Assembly (NCBI RefSeq): GCF_014645495.1
Contig: NZ_BMLV01000006.1
Location: forward strand, 69,298 to 133,297
Direction: 5' to 3'
Length of the DNA stretch: 64,000 nt
Source: Cloacibacterium rupense
GTDB taxonomy: Bacteria > Bacteroidota > Bacteroidia > Flavobacteriales > Weeksellaceae
Shown here: positions 42,402-52,561 of the stretch, piece after piece
Position numbering within the stretch: the first letter of the stretch is position 1
Layout of the letters: each line of letters opens with the position of its first letter
Program-made: the position numbers and the translations under genes
Notes under the pieces: model-generated
Seen by the model: only the letters and a program-made list of their open reading frames with translations
What the model was told of the DNA's origin: nothing
Database searches by the model: none

Positions 42402-43304
42402 GTGAACCAAATACTATACCAAATACTCGTCCTATTTTCTAGATTACCTTTAAAAGTTTTATACTTCTTTTCAGATGTATTTTTCTTACTAAATTATTAC
42501 ATCATAGGATACCGAAAAAAAGTAGTTTTCGAAAACTTGAAAAACTCTTTTCCTGAGAAAACAGAGCCAGAACTAAGAAGAATTAAAAAAGAATTTTTTA
42601 GAAATTTTGGTGATTTTATGGTAGAAACGCTCAAGACTTTTACCATTTCTAGTGAAGAATTAGAGTCATTAGTAACCTATGAAAGTACAGAATTTTTCGA
42701 AAAAGCATTTCAAAAAAGAAAAAACGTAATCATATTAACCGGTCATACCTTCAATTGGGAGTTTACAACTCTAGTAGCGCAAAAACTACCTCAAGAAAAT
42801 TTCTATGCCATCTATAAAAAATTGCAAAGTGCCTTTTGGGACAAAAAAATTATAGAATCAAGAGGCAGATTTGGTTTCCAATTACTAGAAGCTAAAAATG
42901 TAATGAAACATTTTATAGAACAAAAAAATGATGGAAACTCGGTTTATGGTTTTCTATCTGACCAATCACCCCAGAGAGGAAAGTCACAATTTGGCGTTAA
43001 TTTCCTTAATCAAAGAACCCCAGTATTTACAGGATACAATAGGCTTCCAGAAAAAGATAATTTACTATTTTGTTTTGCTGAAATCATTAAAATTAAGAGA
43101 GGTAAATATCATATTAAATTTATAGAAATCTTACCTGAAAACGAAAAATTTGAAGAATTTGAATTGGTTGTTAAATTCAATCAATTGATAGAAAGAACCA
43201 TTAGAAAACAACCAGAAAACTGGCTTTGGTCTCACAAAAGATGGAAAAATGCGGATGAAATAACAGATGAAAAACTCTATCATGGAAAAGAATACCCAAT
43301 TTAA
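42402..43304 (+). CDS. Lipid A biosynthesis acyltransferase-like protein (LpxL/HtrB family)
   Basis: 300 residues. One N-terminal helix (LYFFSDVFFLLNYYIIGYRK), then the acyltransferase core: HTFNWE (HxxxxE/D catalytic pair, ~residues 115-120), FLSDQSPQRGKSQFGVNFLNQRTPVFTG with the binding-pocket motifs, and ENWLWSHKRWK at the end, all typical of LpxL-like late acyltransferases. Transfers acyl chains onto lipid A or a related lipid at the inner membrane. The start codon is GTG at 42402. The following glycosyltransferase begins 13 bp downstream, suggesting joint action in envelope lipid modification. Confidence 0.88.
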   Translation: MNQILYQILVLFSRLPLKVLYFFSDVFFLLNYYIIGYRKKVVFENLKNSFPEKTEPELRRIKKEFFRNFGDFMVETLKTFTISSEELESLVTYESTEFFEKAFQKRKNVIILTGHTFNWEFTTLVAQKLPQENFYAIYKKLQSAFWDKKIIESRGRFGFQLLEAKNVMKHFIEQKNDGNSVYGFLSDQSPQRGKSQFGVNFLNQRTPVFTGYNRLPEKDNLLFCFAEIIKIKRGKYHIKFIEILPENEKFEEFELVVKFNQLIERTIRKQPENWLWSHKRWKNADEITDEKLYHGKEYPI

Positions 43305-43316
43305 TTTTTATCAATT

Positions 43317-44279
43317 TTGAAAACAGCCATTGCAATACTCAACTGGAACGGAAAACATTGGTTAGAAAAATTTCTTCCCAATGTAATTTTACACTCTCAA
43401 GATGCTAACATTTATGTAATAGATAATGCCTCTACAGATGATTCTGTAACTTTTTTAGAAAAAAGTTTTCCGAGTGTAAAAATCATTAAAAATGAAAAAA
43501 ATACTGGTTTTGCGGGAGGTTATAATGAAGGACTGAAGCATATCTCAGAAGACATATATTGTTTACTGAATTCTGATGTAGAAGTAACTGAAAATTGGAT
43601 TGAGCCTATTTTAGAATTATTTAAAACTCAACCTGAAATTGCTGCCATTCAACCAAAAATTCGTTCGTTTGAAGCAGACCAATACTTTGAATTTGCTGGT
43701 GCTGGCGGTGGTTTAATCGATAATTTGGGATACCCATATTGTAGAGGACGAGTTTTTGAAAATCTAGAAGAAGACAAAGGCCAATACGATGACGAAACCG
43801 AAATATTTTGGGCTTCTGGTTGTGCACTTTTCATCAGAAAAGAAGATTATTGGTCTATGAATGGCTTAGATGAAAGATTTTTCGCGCATCAAGAAGAAAT
43901 AGATCTTTGCTGGCGATTAAAAAATGCGGGAAGAAAAATCTACTATTGTGGGAAATCTACTGTTTTCCACGTAGGAGGAGGCACACTAAATAAACAATCT
44001 CCACAAAAAACATATCTCAATATTAGAAATAATCTTTCGATGTTGCTCAAAAATTTGCCTTTTGCGGCGTTACTTTGGGTAATTCCAGCGAGATTAATTT
44101 TAGACGGAGTTGCTGGAGTTTATTTTGGGTTAAAAGATGGTTTTCCTCATCTTTGGGCCGTTATAAGAGCACATTTTGGATTTTATGCTCAAGCACCTAA
44201 AACTTGGAAACTTAGGAATACTTCTCAAATAAAAGATTATTACCAAACTAAATGGTTGATATTTAAGCATTTTCTTTAA
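43317..44279 (+). CDS. GT2 family glycosyltransferase
   Basis: 320 residues. GT-A fold: TAIAILNWNGKHWLEKFL, NASTDDS, NTGFAGGYNEGL, DxD-like LLNSDVEV (metal/nucleotide sugar), and acceptor-side ASGCALFIRKEDYWSMNG, FFAHQEEIDLCWRL. Resembles rhamnosyltransferase-like members that build cell-surface polysaccharides. The start is TTG at 43317; the family's N-terminal residues begin right there and no ATG is near. Co-directional with the acyltransferase (12-bp gap). Confidence 0.9.
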   Translation: MKTAIAILNWNGKHWLEKFLPNVILHSQDANIYVIDNASTDDSVTFLEKSFPSVKIIKNEKNTGFAGGYNEGLKHISEDIYCLLNSDVEVTENWIEPILELFKTQPEIAAIQPKIRSFEADQYFEFAGAGGGLIDNLGYPYCRGRVFENLEEDKGQYDDETEIFWASGCALFIRKEDYWSMNGLDERFFAHQEEIDLCWRLKNAGRKIYYCGKSTVFHVGGGTLNKQSPQKTYLNIRNNLSMLLKNLPFAALLWVIPARLILDGVAGVYFGLKDGFPHLWAVIRAHFGFYAQAPKTWKLRNTSQIKDYYQTKWLIFKHFL

Positions 44280-44280
44280 T

Positions 44281-44386
44281 TATAATTGATGATTGATAAA
44301 TGATGATTGATGAATAAAATTTTTGAAATCATATTACTTTTTCAAACTATTTCAAACAATATCAAACCATTTCAAACTATTTACTC
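44281..44386 (+). repeat. Intergenic short-motif array before the exonuclease gene
   Basis: Left half GATGATTGATAAATGATGAT with further copies (44287 on), AT hinge, right half of four exact 10-bp steps (TTCAAACTAT, TTCAAACAAT, ATCAAACCAT, TTCAAACTAT at 44341-44380), ending 6 bp before the ATG. Confidence 0.8.
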
Positions 44387-44941
44387 ATGAATTTCATCGC
44401 CTTAGATTTCGAAACTGCAACTCATGAAAGACATTCTGCCTGCGAATTGGGAATTTGTGTGGTCGAAAATTCTGAAATTGTGGAAACCAAATCTTGGCTT
44501 ATCAAACCACCTAGTTATCCTTATTTTAATCCTCATAACATTAATGTACACGGAATTTATCCTGAAGATGTAAAAAACGCGCCTACTTTTGACGAAATCT
44601 GGAGCGAAGTAGAAGAAACGCTCTACGGTAATCTTATGATTGCACACAATGCATCTTTTGATGCCAGTGTTTTGAGAGGATGCCTAGATTATTACGGAAT
44701 TTTCAAACCGAAAACCCAATATCTTTGTAGCATACAATTGGCAAAAAAATCTTGGAAAAATTTAGAAAGTTATGGTTTAAAAAACTTAGCCAATCATCAT
44801 CAAATTAAATTTAATCATCACCGAGCAGATGCAGATGCAGAGGTTTGCGCCAAACTATCACTTCTCGCTTTTGAGAGATTATTCATAACAGAAGACGAAG
44901 AAGTAAAAACAATTTTTAGTAAAAATCTGAAAACTTTGTGA
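44387..44941 (+). CDS. DEDDh 3'-5' exonuclease (DnaQ/PolC epsilon-like)
   Basis: 184 residues. Motif I IALDFETAT (Asp/Glu), motif II MIAHNASFDASVL, motif III NHHRADADAEVCAK with the His-x4-Asp pattern. This is the RNase T/DnaQ exonuclease fold, two-metal catalysis. The form (Phe-Glu-Thr-Ala-Thr start, no extra domains) is that of stand-alone epsilon-like exonucleases used in repair or proofreading. No polymerase nearby. Confidence 0.9.
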   Translation: MNFIALDFETATHERHSACELGICVVENSEIVETKSWLIKPPSYPYFNPHNINVHGIYPEDVKNAPTFDEIWSEVEETLYGNLMIAHNASFDASVLRGCLDYYGIFKPKTQYLCSIQLAKKSWKNLESYGLKNLANHHQIKFNHHRADADAEVCAKLSLLAFERLFITEDEEVKTIFSKNLKTL

Positions 44942-44947
44942 TTAAAA

Positions 44948-45334
44948 TCAATTACAAAGCACTTCCGAAACCAAATTAAATTTAGGAATATCAGATTGAA
45001 AAGTTTCCTTAGTCAATAAATTTTCAAACAGATAACTGCCTTGCATATTGCCAACACCAGAGCGCAAGATAACATTAGAAAAATAATTAAACTCTTCGCC
45101 AGGTTCTAAAGTTGGAGTAAGCCCAATGACCCCATCCCCATTAACTTCGGTAAACCCAAAACCCAAATCGTAGATTAGCCACCTTCTTTTGTGAAGTTTC
45201 ACGGCATCATTGCCAAGGTTTTTTATGGTAATATTATAGCGAAAAACAAAACGATTTTCTGCTGGAAAAGAATTCTTAACATCATATTCTGGAAATACAG
45301 AAATTCTGATATTGTTGGTAATGGCAGAGTACAT
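44948..45334 (-). CDS. apaG: ApaG family protein
   Basis: 128 residues from ATG at 45334 (MYSAITNNIRISVFP), the usual ApaG length; an upstream GTG at 45355 would add seven residues. Single fibronectin-like beta-sandwich: FVFRYNITIKNLG, LHKRRWLIYD, the GVIGLTPTLEPGEEFNYFSNV segment and MQGSYLFEN. In Salmonella it is linked to cobalt resistance and magnesium efflux, but the biochemical role is unsettled. Convergent with the exonuclease gene. Confidence 0.92.
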   Translation of the reverse strand: MYSAITNNIRISVFPEYDVKNSFPAENRFVFRYNITIKNLGNDAVKLHKRRWLIYDLGFGFTEVNGDGVIGLTPTLEPGEEFNYFSNVILRSGVGNMQGSYLFENLLTKETFQSDIPKFNLVSEVLCN

Positions 45335-45370
45335 TTTTAATAGTTTTTTATTCACAATAAATGTAGCAAA

Positions 45371-45396
45371 AATCCCGCCTAAAAATAAGCGGGATT
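45371..45396 (-). terminator. Terminator of sucB
   Basis: Minus strand AATCCCGC, loop TTATTTTTAG, GCGGGATT and TTTTT, between sucB and apaG. Confidence 0.8.
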
Positions 45397-45427
45397 CATT
45401 TATTTCATAAATAATTAATATTGACTA

Positions 45428-46660
45428 TTAAAGTTCAAGTGCTTTTCTTTCATCACCTCCCATTAAGATTTCCACAGGATTGTCTAGTGCTTCTTTTACA
45501 GCAACTAAGAAACCTACAGATTCTCTACCGTCAATAATTCTGTGGTCATAAGAAAGAGCTACATACATCATAGGTCTTATCACCACTTGACCTTTTACAG
45601 CCACTGGTCTTTCGATAATGTTGTGCATTCCTAAGATTGCAGATTGAGGCGGATTGATAATTGGCGTGGAAAGCATAGACCCAAAAACACCACCGTTGGT
45701 AATGGTAAATGTACCACCAGTCATTTCATCAATCGTTATTTTACCATCTCTAACTTTGGTAGCTAATTCTTTAATGCTAGCTTCTACACCTCTCAAAGTA
45801 AGATTTTCAGCATTTCTAAGTACAGGAACCATCAGACCTTTAGGGCCAGAAACCGCGATAGAGATATCACAAAAATCATTATTGATTTTGAAATCACCAT
45901 CTATCATTGCATTTACATCTGGATACATCTGTAAAGCTCTAGTAACTGCTTTGGTAAAGAAAGACATAAAGCCAAGACCTACGCCATGCTTAGCTGCGAA
46001 CTCATCTTTATATTGTTTTCTAATTCTGAAAATTTCAGACATATCTACTTCGTTAAAAGTAGTTAGCATAGCGGTTTCATTTTTTACTGAAACCAATCTG
46101 GCTGCTAATTTTCTTCTAAGAACTGAAAGTTTAGTAGTAGTTTGCGCTCTGCTTCCAGTATTAGAAACACCCATTGCAGGAACACTTGGAGTTGCTTTTT
46201 GTGCATCTTCTTTGGTAATTCTTCCGTCTCTACCAGTTCCTGAAACGCTAGCAGGCTCTATGCCTTTTTCATCTAGAATTTTTTTGGCAGCTGGCGATGG
46301 CGCGTTGGTTGCATAAGTAGCTGGTGCTGGTGTAGCTTTTGGAGCTTCAGGTTGAGGAGCTTCAACTTTTGGTTCTTCTTTTGCAGGTGCAGGCGCAGCT
46401 GTCTCTCCTGATGGCTTAGAAGCACTTCTATCGATTAAACAAACCACTTGACCTACTTTTACCACCTCACCTTCTTCTGCTTTTAGCGTAATGATACCGC
46501 TTTCTTCGGCAGGAAGTTCTAAAGTTGCTTTATCAGAATCTACTTCTGCTATCGCTTGGTCTTTTTCTACATAATCTCCATCTTTTACCAACCAAGTAGC
46601 AATTTCTACTTCTGTGATTGATTCTCCCGGAGAAGGAACTTTCATTTCTAATATTGACAT
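45428..46660 (-). CDS. sucB: 2-oxoglutarate dehydrogenase E2 (dihydrolipoyl succinyltransferase)
   Basis: 410 residues. Lipoyl domain (1-80) with [11 protein letters not shown] (lipoylated Lys), an Ala/Pro-rich linker (~85-120), a peripheral-subunit-binding domain ([13 protein letters not shown]) and the acyltransferase core ending [16 protein letters not shown] with catalytic His and Asp. Transfers succinyl from E1 to CoA in the TCA cycle. Lies 23 bp after sucA, clearly one operon. Confidence 0.96.
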   Translation of the reverse strand: MSILEMKVPSPGESITEVEIATWLVKDGDYVEKDQAIAEVDSDKATLELPAEESGIITLKAEEGEVVKVGQVVCLIDRSASKPSGETAAPAPAKEEPKVEAPQPEAPKATPAPATYATNAPSPAAKKILDEKGIEPASVSGTGRDGRITKEDAQKATPSVPAMGVSNTGSRAQTTTKLSVLRRKLAARLVSVKNETAMLTTFNEVDMSEIFRIRKQYKDEFAAKHGVGLGFMSFFTKAVTRALQMYPDVNAMIDGDFKINNDFCDISIAVSGPKGLMVPVLRNAENLTLRGVEASIKELATKVRDGKITIDEMTGGTFTITNGGVFGSMLSTPIINPPQSAILGMHNIIERPVAVKGQVVIRPMMYVALSYDHRIIDGRESVGFLVAVKEALDNPVEILMGGDERKALEL

Positions 46661-46683
46661 TGTATGTATATTTTTATCTATTT

Positions 46684-49485
46684 TTAATCATTAACTGTTG
46701 TTATTGGTTTTATCAATTTTGCATTTTCAGCAGTAATCCCGAAAACACCATTGATCACTCCTTTTTGATTTTTGTCAAATTTCTTGTGGGTACCTGGTGC
46801 AGGGGTTCCACTAGAAACAGGTGAAACCACTTGAATGTTTTGATTTCTGAAATTACGCAGCATGAAAGTCCAAGCTCCCATATTTTCTGGTTCTTCCTGA
46901 GCCCAAACAAATTCTTTTCTGTTGTTGTATTTTTCTAAAATTTCGTTAATTCTTAAATTATCAAGCGGATATAATTGCTCTAATCTTACCAAAGCTACTT
47001 TTTCGTCATTTAATTCCTCTTTTTTAGCCAGTAATTCATAGTACAATTTACCTGAACAGAATACCAATTTTTCTACTTTTTTAGGATCTGCACTAGCATC
47101 ATCTATTACTGGTTGGAAGCTTCCGTTAGCCAATTCTTCTACACTAGAAACCACTTTAGGATGTCTTAGTAATGATTTTGGTGTCATTACTACCAATGGT
47201 TTTCTGAAAGGGAATTTCATTTGTCTTCTCAATAAATGGAAGTAATTGGCAGGTGTAGTACAATTAGCTACAAAAATATTGTGATTAGCACATAGCTCTA
47301 AGAACCTTTCTAATCTAGCAGAAGAGTGCTCAGCTCCTTGCCCTTCGAAACCGTGTGGTAAAAGCATTACCAAACCATTTTGTACTTTCCATTTTTCCTC
47401 AGCAGCTACCAAATATTGGTCTATAATGATTTGCGCTCCGTTTACAAAATCACCAAACTGTGCTTCCCAAATGGTCAATGTATTAGGAGAAGCCATAGCA
47501 TAACCATAATCAAAACCTAAAACTCCATATTCTGAAAGCAATGAATTATAAACATCAAATTTTTGATTTGAAACTTGTTTTAGAGGGATGTATTCTTCTT
47601 CACTATCTTCTGTTTTTACCACTGCGTGTCTGTGAGAAAAAGTACCTCGTTCTACATCTTCACCAGAAATTCTAACATTACTGCCTTCGATAAGAAGTGT
47701 GGCATAAGCTAGTAGTTCTCCCATAGCCCAGTCTAGAGCATTGTTTTCTACCATTTTTACTCTGGCTTCAAACAATCTAGAGATTTTATTGATGAATTTT
47801 TTATTTGAAGGTAAAGTAGATATCTTAACTGCTAATTCTTTAAGCTTTTCTACATCAAAACCTGTAGGATAATTAGCATAAATTTCTTCTATATTACCTC
47901 TTTTGTATGATTTCCAGTCGTCTTCCATAAAGACAGCCATTGTATTGATTTCTATTTCTTTGGCAGCTTCGAAGTTTTCGTCTAGAAGTTCTTTAAACTG
48001 TTGTTCCATTTCGGCTAAAACAGCATCAGAAACTACTCCTTCATCTTTGAGTTTTTTCTTATAAATTTCTCTAGGATTTGGGTGTTTTGCAATGATTTTG
48101 TACAAATTAGGTTGGGTAAATCTAGGTTCATCACCCTCATTGTGCCCATATTTTCTGTAACCTAATAAATCGATATAAACGTCTTTTCCAAATCTATTTC
48201 TATAATCTGCTGCAAATCTGATGGCGTGTACTACGGCTTCTACATCATCGTCATTTACGTGCATTACAGGAGAATCTGTCACTTTTGCAATATCTGTACA
48301 ATATACAGAAGAACGAGCATCTAGATAATTGGTAGTAAAACCTACTTGGTTGTTCACTACAATATGCACAGTACCACCGGTTTTATAGCCTTCTAAAGTC
48401 ATCATCTGAGCCACTTCATAGACCAAACCTTGGCCAGCAATGGCAGCATCTCCGTGAATAACGATTGGTAAAACTTTTTTAGAATCACCTTCAAAAACAT
48501 TATCTATTTTGGCTCTGCTAATTCCTTGAACTAATGCAGCTACAGTTTCTAAGTGTGAAGGATTGGGAACTAAGTTTATTCTAACCTCTTCACCTGCGGC
48601 AGTTGTAATTTTTTTAGAAGCACCGAGGTGATATTTTACGTCACCAGAAAATACATCTTCTTCGAATTCTTTTCCTTCGAATTCAGAGAAAATTTGTTTG
48701 TATGATTTTTGGAAAACATTGGTCAAAACATTCAGTCTTCCTCTATGAGCCATCCCTAGAATCACCTCATCTACTCCATGTACAGATGACCTAGAAATCA
48801 ATTGGTCTAATGCTGGGATTAGAGATTCGCCACCTTCTAGTGAGAAGCGTTTTTGTCCAACAAATTTGGTATGCAAATAATTTTCGAAGGCAACTGCTTG
48901 GTTTAATTTATGTAGAATTTCTCGTTTTTCAGAAGCTGATAATATAGGGCGATTTTCATCTTTATGAAGCCATTCTTTAATGAATTTTTTCTCCTCTACA
49001 TTATTGATATGCATATATTCTACCCCAATAGAATTACAATAAATTTTCTCTAAATGCACTATTATATCAGCCAATGTAGCAGGGCCTTTCATACCTGTTT
49101 CTATAGCGCAATTAAAAACCGTGGAGAGATCTTCTCTAGAAAGACCATAATTTTCAATGGATAAATCTGGCGTGTAAGTTCTTCTTTCTCTAACCGGATT
49201 GGTTTTGGTAAAAAGATGACCTCTTCTTCGGTAATCATAAATTAAATTAATTACTTTAAATTCTTTTTCTATATTCTGAGGTACATTTCCAGAAGTTATT
49301 GCTTGGGTAGCCAACTGCTGAACTGTAATCCCCGAATCATCACCATACATCTCTAAAGCGAAATCAAAACCTTGGAAAAACGCTTTCCAAGATGGTTCTA
49401 TAGAATCAGGAAATTTTAAATATTGTTGATATAAATCTTCAATAAACTGCGAGTGTGCCGCATTAAGGAATGAAAACTTGTCCAT
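46684..49485 (-). CDS. sucA: 2-oxoglutarate dehydrogenase E1 component
   Basis: 933 residues. Thiamine diphosphate enzyme that decarboxylates 2-oxoglutarate. N-terminal [19 protein letters not shown] docking segment, [22 protein letters not shown] (TPP/metal binding), [36 protein letters not shown] and the C-terminal [12 protein letters not shown]. Precedes sucB by 23 bp. Confidence 0.97.
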   Translation of the reverse strand: MDKFSFLNAAHSQFIEDLYQQYLKFPDSIEPSWKAFFQGFDFALEMYGDDSGITVQQLATQAITSGNVPQNIEKEFKVINLIYDYRRRGHLFTKTNPVRERRTYTPDLSIENYGLSREDLSTVFNCAIETGMKGPATLADIIVHLEKIYCNSIGVEYMHINNVEEKKFIKEWLHKDENRPILSASEKREILHKLNQAVAFENYLHTKFVGQKRFSLEGGESLIPALDQLISRSSVHGVDEVILGMAHRGRLNVLTNVFQKSYKQIFSEFEGKEFEEDVFSGDVKYHLGASKKITTAAGEEVRINLVPNPSHLETVAALVQGISRAKIDNVFEGDSKKVLPIVIHGDAAIAGQGLVYEVAQMMTLEGYKTGGTVHIVVNNQVGFTTNYLDARSSVYCTDIAKVTDSPVMHVNDDDVEAVVHAIRFAADYRNRFGKDVYIDLLGYRKYGHNEGDEPRFTQPNLYKIIAKHPNPREIYKKKLKDEGVVSDAVLAEMEQQFKELLDENFEAAKEIEINTMAVFMEDDWKSYKRGNIEEIYANYPTGFDVEKLKELAVKISTLPSNKKFINKISRLFEARVKMVENNALDWAMGELLAYATLLIEGSNVRISGEDVERGTFSHRHAVVKTEDSEEEYIPLKQVSNQKFDVYNSLLSEYGVLGFDYGYAMASPNTLTIWEAQFGDFVNGAQIIIDQYLVAAEEKWKVQNGLVMLLPHGFEGQGAEHSSARLERFLELCANHNIFVANCTTPANYFHLLRRQMKFPFRKPLVVMTPKSLLRHPKVVSSVEELANGSFQPVIDDASADPKKVEKLVFCSGKLYYELLAKKEELNDEKVALVRLEQLYPLDNLRINEILEKYNNRKEFVWAQEEPENMGAWTFMLRNFRNQNIQVVSPVSSGTPAPGTHKKFDKNQKGVINGVFGITAENAKLIKPITTVND

Positions 49486-49531
49486 TTTAAACAGATTATC
49501 TGTGTATTATGATTAAAAAAACTGTATTTTA

Positions 49532-49539
49532 CAAAAGTA
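49532..49539 (-). promoter_or_regulatory. Putative -7 element of sucA-sucB
   Basis: Minus strand TACTTTTG about 47 bp before the sucA ATG. -33 element unclear. Confidence 0.4.
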
Positions 49540-49612
49540 ATAAAAAATGTGGACTGACAGCAGATGATTTTGGTAAATTAATATAGTTTTTAACTATTCT
49601 TTTCAATCGAAA

Positions 49613-50650
49613 TTATTTAAAAACGGGTAATGAGAGTTTTATTTTGACATCTGCTCTAGAATTAGGAGCTTCTATGAACATTTCTTGGAGTTCACCATTT
49701 CTCATACTGTCTTTTTTAGCTTTGTCTAGTAAAAGTTTTATTGCTTTGGTTCTGCCATCATATTTGCCTTGATAGTAAACAATATAGGATTCTGATGGGC
49801 TTACGGTTCTAAAACTAAAATTATTATCAGAAACACCTACCCTTTTTGACAGAGGAAGCCCATAATAATAAGAAACCTCTTTATTTTTATAACCATTTGG
49901 ATCGGTTATTAAAATAGGAGAACCAAACTCATCTTCTTTTTTATCTAAATCTTTTGTCACAAAATTATAAACCTTACCATGGTTAAGTTCTATATTTTTT
50001 ATGAGTTCACCTTTTTTATTAACACTAGATACATTAACACCTAACAATAGGAAGCCTTTTTGTTGCTCTACCATCAATGTATCATATTTAATATTTGACA
50101 ATAATATCTCTTTATCTACCTTGCCACTTAGAAGCTGTGAAAGATTCACCATCGATTTATCTATGGTGTTTACAACATAATCTTCTGACACCAAATTATA
50201 AGCACGGCCTAGAAAACTAGTTCTAGGTGTAGTGACATACCAAATGATTTTGGTAGTATTGTTATGAGGTACGAATTTAAGGTCTATCTTATAAGGACTA
50301 GGGCCATTAGCCTCATAAAGTTGGTATTTAAGAGAAGATAAATGATTCTCGTAACGAATAAAAAGGTCTCCGAAATCAGAATTAGATTTCATATTTTGGA
50401 AATTCATCGAACTTCCTTGCCCTTCATATGGAGTATAATATGAAAATTTGTATCCTTTTTTGGTCACAAAAAAATCATTCCATTGGGTAAAGTTTTGCAA
50501 ATTATTGAACTGAGGAAAAACTTTTTCTATTGGATATTTTACTTCGGTTTCTATCACAAAACTTTTAGACTCATCTACTAAAAACATAGATAATGAATAG
50601 ATACCAAAGAGTAGAATACCAAAGTAAATAAAAATTTTAAATCCCTTCAT
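49613..50650 (-). CDS. Membrane-anchored SRPBCC-like protein
   Basis: 345 residues: one N-terminal helix (IFIYFGILLFGIYSLSMFL), then residues ~30-175 that look like a START/SRPBCC fold (ETEVKYPIEKVFPQFNNLQNFTQWNDF, KIIWYVTTPRTSFLGRA). The C-terminal half (SFRTVSPSESYIVYYQG, AIKLLLDKAKKD) recalls the GyrI-like small-molecule-binding domain sometimes paired with SRPBCC. Possibly a periplasm-facing lipid or ligand binder. Stands between sucA and a small secreted gene; only 30 bp separate it from the latter. Confidence 0.65.
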   Translation of the reverse strand: MKGFKIFIYFGILLFGIYSLSMFLVDESKSFVIETEVKYPIEKVFPQFNNLQNFTQWNDFFVTKKGYKFSYYTPYEGQGSSMNFQNMKSNSDFGDLFIRYENHLSSLKYQLYEANGPSPYKIDLKFVPHNNTTKIIWYVTTPRTSFLGRAYNLVSEDYVVNTIDKSMVNLSQLLSGKVDKEILLSNIKYDTLMVEQQKGFLLLGVNVSSVNKKGELIKNIELNHGKVYNFVTKDLDKKEDEFGSPILITDPNGYKNKEVSYYYGLPLSKRVGVSDNNFSFRTVSPSESYIVYYQGKYDGRTKAIKLLLDKAKKDSMRNGELQEMFIEAPNSRADVKIKLSLPVFK

Positions 50651-50680
50651 TCAATAAAAAACAATTAATTCAACTAAAAA

Positions 50681-51085
50681 CTAATGAGCATGCTCATCTT
50701 CAGCATTACATAAACCCACAATCTTGTGGAAAACATCGTGTAAAGAAGTAAGTTCAGTTTTAATAAATTCATCAGAAGCATTGGCTTTTATTTTTTTATT
50801 AAGAGCTTTAGTTCCTTTTACCAATTCTTTAAGATTTTTTTTCACTTCTTTTTTATTGACAACATCAACCGGAATTTCAGATTTTTGAAAAGCGATAGCT
50901 TTTGCTTGCATTTCATCTATTTTAGATTTAATAGGAGCTAAATTACCTTCTTCTGCTGGGTGAAAAGTAGTGCTCATTATTTTATGAAAATCATTTTTTT
51001 CTTTCCAATCTTTCACTTGTGCAGATGCAAAAGTTGATACAAATAATAAAGCTAATGCTGCGAATAAAAATTTAATATTTTTCAT
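50681..51085 (-). CDS. Small secreted helical His-rich protein
   Basis: 134 residues with signal peptide MKNIKFLFAALALLFVSTFASAQ. Mature part is predicted all-helical, with DFHKIMSTTFHPAEEGNLAPIK, a Lys-rich middle and a C-terminal LHDVFHKIVGLCNAEDEHAH. Three His clusters, one Cys; no heme-binding CxxCH, so not a cytochrome c. Four-helix-bundle metal binder is a reasonable guess. Similar proteins occur in other Bacteroidota but remain unnamed. Probably co-transcribed with the SRPBCC gene downstream. Confidence 0.7.
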   Translation of the reverse strand: MKNIKFLFAALALLFVSTFASAQVKDWKEKNDFHKIMSTTFHPAEEGNLAPIKSKIDEMQAKAIAFQKSEIPVDVVNKKEVKKNLKELVKGTKALNKKIKANASDEFIKTELTSLHDVFHKIVGLCNAEDEHAH

Positions 51086-51125
51086 TTGTTATATTTTTTT
51101 ATGTTCTGGCAAATTTAGAATTAAA

Positions 51126-51158
51126 AATCGGGCTTGCAAAAATTTTACAAGCCCGATT
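51126..51158 (-). terminator. Terminator of glgC
   Basis: Minus strand AATCGGGCTTG, AT-rich loop, CAAGCCCGATT, T-rich tail; 20 bp after the glgC stop. Confidence 0.8.
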
Positions 51159-51176
51159 AGTAAATTTAAGAAAAGA

Positions 51177-52448
51177 TTAAGGAATTATAGTTCCGTCTTT
51201 TATTATTGCATCTTTTTTAATCACAATTACGCCATCTTTTATACAATAGGTATCAAATTCTCCGTCTTGTAAATGCTTATTTCCTATAATTCTGACATTG
51301 TTACCAATATGGCAATTTTTATCTAGAATGGCATTTTCGATATAACAAAATTTACCAACACCAATGCTTGGAATTCCCTTTTTCTCATTTTCTTCTATAT
51401 CTTCTATGGTTTGATAGTAATCTGCACCCATTATATAAGATCTAATTACGGTACTACCTTTATCTATTCTAGTTCTAATACCTACCAAAGTATGCTCTAT
51501 CTTATCTGCCATAATGATACATCCGTCCCCAAAAACAGCTTTATTCACAAAAGAACCATTAATTTTAGATGGAGGCAACATTCTAGCTCTGGTGTAGATT
51601 GGCGAAGAGCTAAACATATTAAATTTAGGAACTTCATTGGTTAAATCCATATTAGCTTCAAAAAATGAGCCGATAGTTCCTATATCTGTCCAATAACCTG
51701 TATATTGGTAGCTCAATGTAGTATATCCTTTACTGATGGCATTTGGGATTAATTCTTTACCAAAATCATCTCCTGGATCTTCTTGGAACATTTTTTTCAA
51801 AACTTTTTTATTGAAAACGTAAATTCCCATAGAAGCTAGGTATTCTCTTCCTTGATATTTCATTTCGTCTGACACTTCAGACTTCCAATCAGGCAACAAA
51901 TCAGAGGCTGGTTTTTCTATAAATGAGGTAATATGGCCTTCTTCGTTAGATTTTAAAATTCCAAAACCTGTAGCGTCTTTAGCATTTACAGGAATAGTAG
52001 CAATGGTAATATCACCTCCGTTTTTCACGTGGAAGTCTATCATTTCTTTAAAATCCATTTGATACAGTTGGTCACCAGACAATATGAGAATATAATCATA
52101 GTCATACTTTTCTAGATGTCTCATAGATTGTCTTACAGCATCTGCGGTACCCTGATACCAATTTTCATTTTCTGTACTTTGTTCTGCTGCTAAAATATCT
52201 ACAAAACCCTTACTAAAGATATCAAAATGATAAGTATTTTTGATATGAGAATTAAGCGATGCAGAATTAAATTGTGTAAGTACCATAATTCTATTAAAGC
52301 CAGAATTAAGGCAATTAGAAATTGGAATATCCACTAACCTGTACTTACCTGCAATAGGAACAGCAGGTTTAGAACGTTTGTCTGTAAGAGGGAACAACCT
52401 GCTTCCGCGTCCTCCTCCTAAAACAATTGAAATAACACTTGGTTTCAT
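51177..52448 (-). CDS. glgC: Glucose-1-phosphate adenylyltransferase
   Basis: 423 residues. Makes ADP-glucose from glucose-1-phosphate and ATP, the control step of glycogen synthesis. Marks: GGGRGSRLFPLTDKRSKPAVPIAGKYRLVDIPISN, GTADAVRQ, IEKP, and a C-terminal left-handed beta-helix (NAILDKNCHIGNNVRIIG). Third in the order glgB-glgA-glgC on the minus strand, 113 bp from glgA. Confidence 0.96.
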   Translation of the reverse strand: MKPSVISIVLGGGRGSRLFPLTDKRSKPAVPIAGKYRLVDIPISNCLNSGFNRIMVLTQFNSASLNSHIKNTYHFDIFSKGFVDILAAEQSTENENWYQGTADAVRQSMRHLEKYDYDYILILSGDQLYQMDFKEMIDFHVKNGGDITIATIPVNAKDATGFGILKSNEEGHITSFIEKPASDLLPDWKSEVSDEMKYQGREYLASMGIYVFNKKVLKKMFQEDPGDDFGKELIPNAISKGYTTLSYQYTGYWTDIGTIGSFFEANMDLTNEVPKFNMFSSSPIYTRARMLPPSKINGSFVNKAVFGDGCIIMADKIEHTLVGIRTRIDKGSTVIRSYIMGADYYQTIEDIEENEKKGIPSIGVGKFCYIENAILDKNCHIGNNVRIIGNKHLQDGEFDTYCIKDGVIVIKKDAIIKDGTIIP

Positions 52449-52561
52449 ATATGTTTTTGTTTTTGAATTTTTTTTAAATCTGAGAGTTATTATTTAAGTT
52501 TTGTTTTTCGAATATATTCTAACATTATATTAATCTAAAACTTCACATGATAATAACTTTT

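Noticed and set aside
50681-51085. Cytochrome c
   Set aside because: No CxxCH heme-attachment motif.
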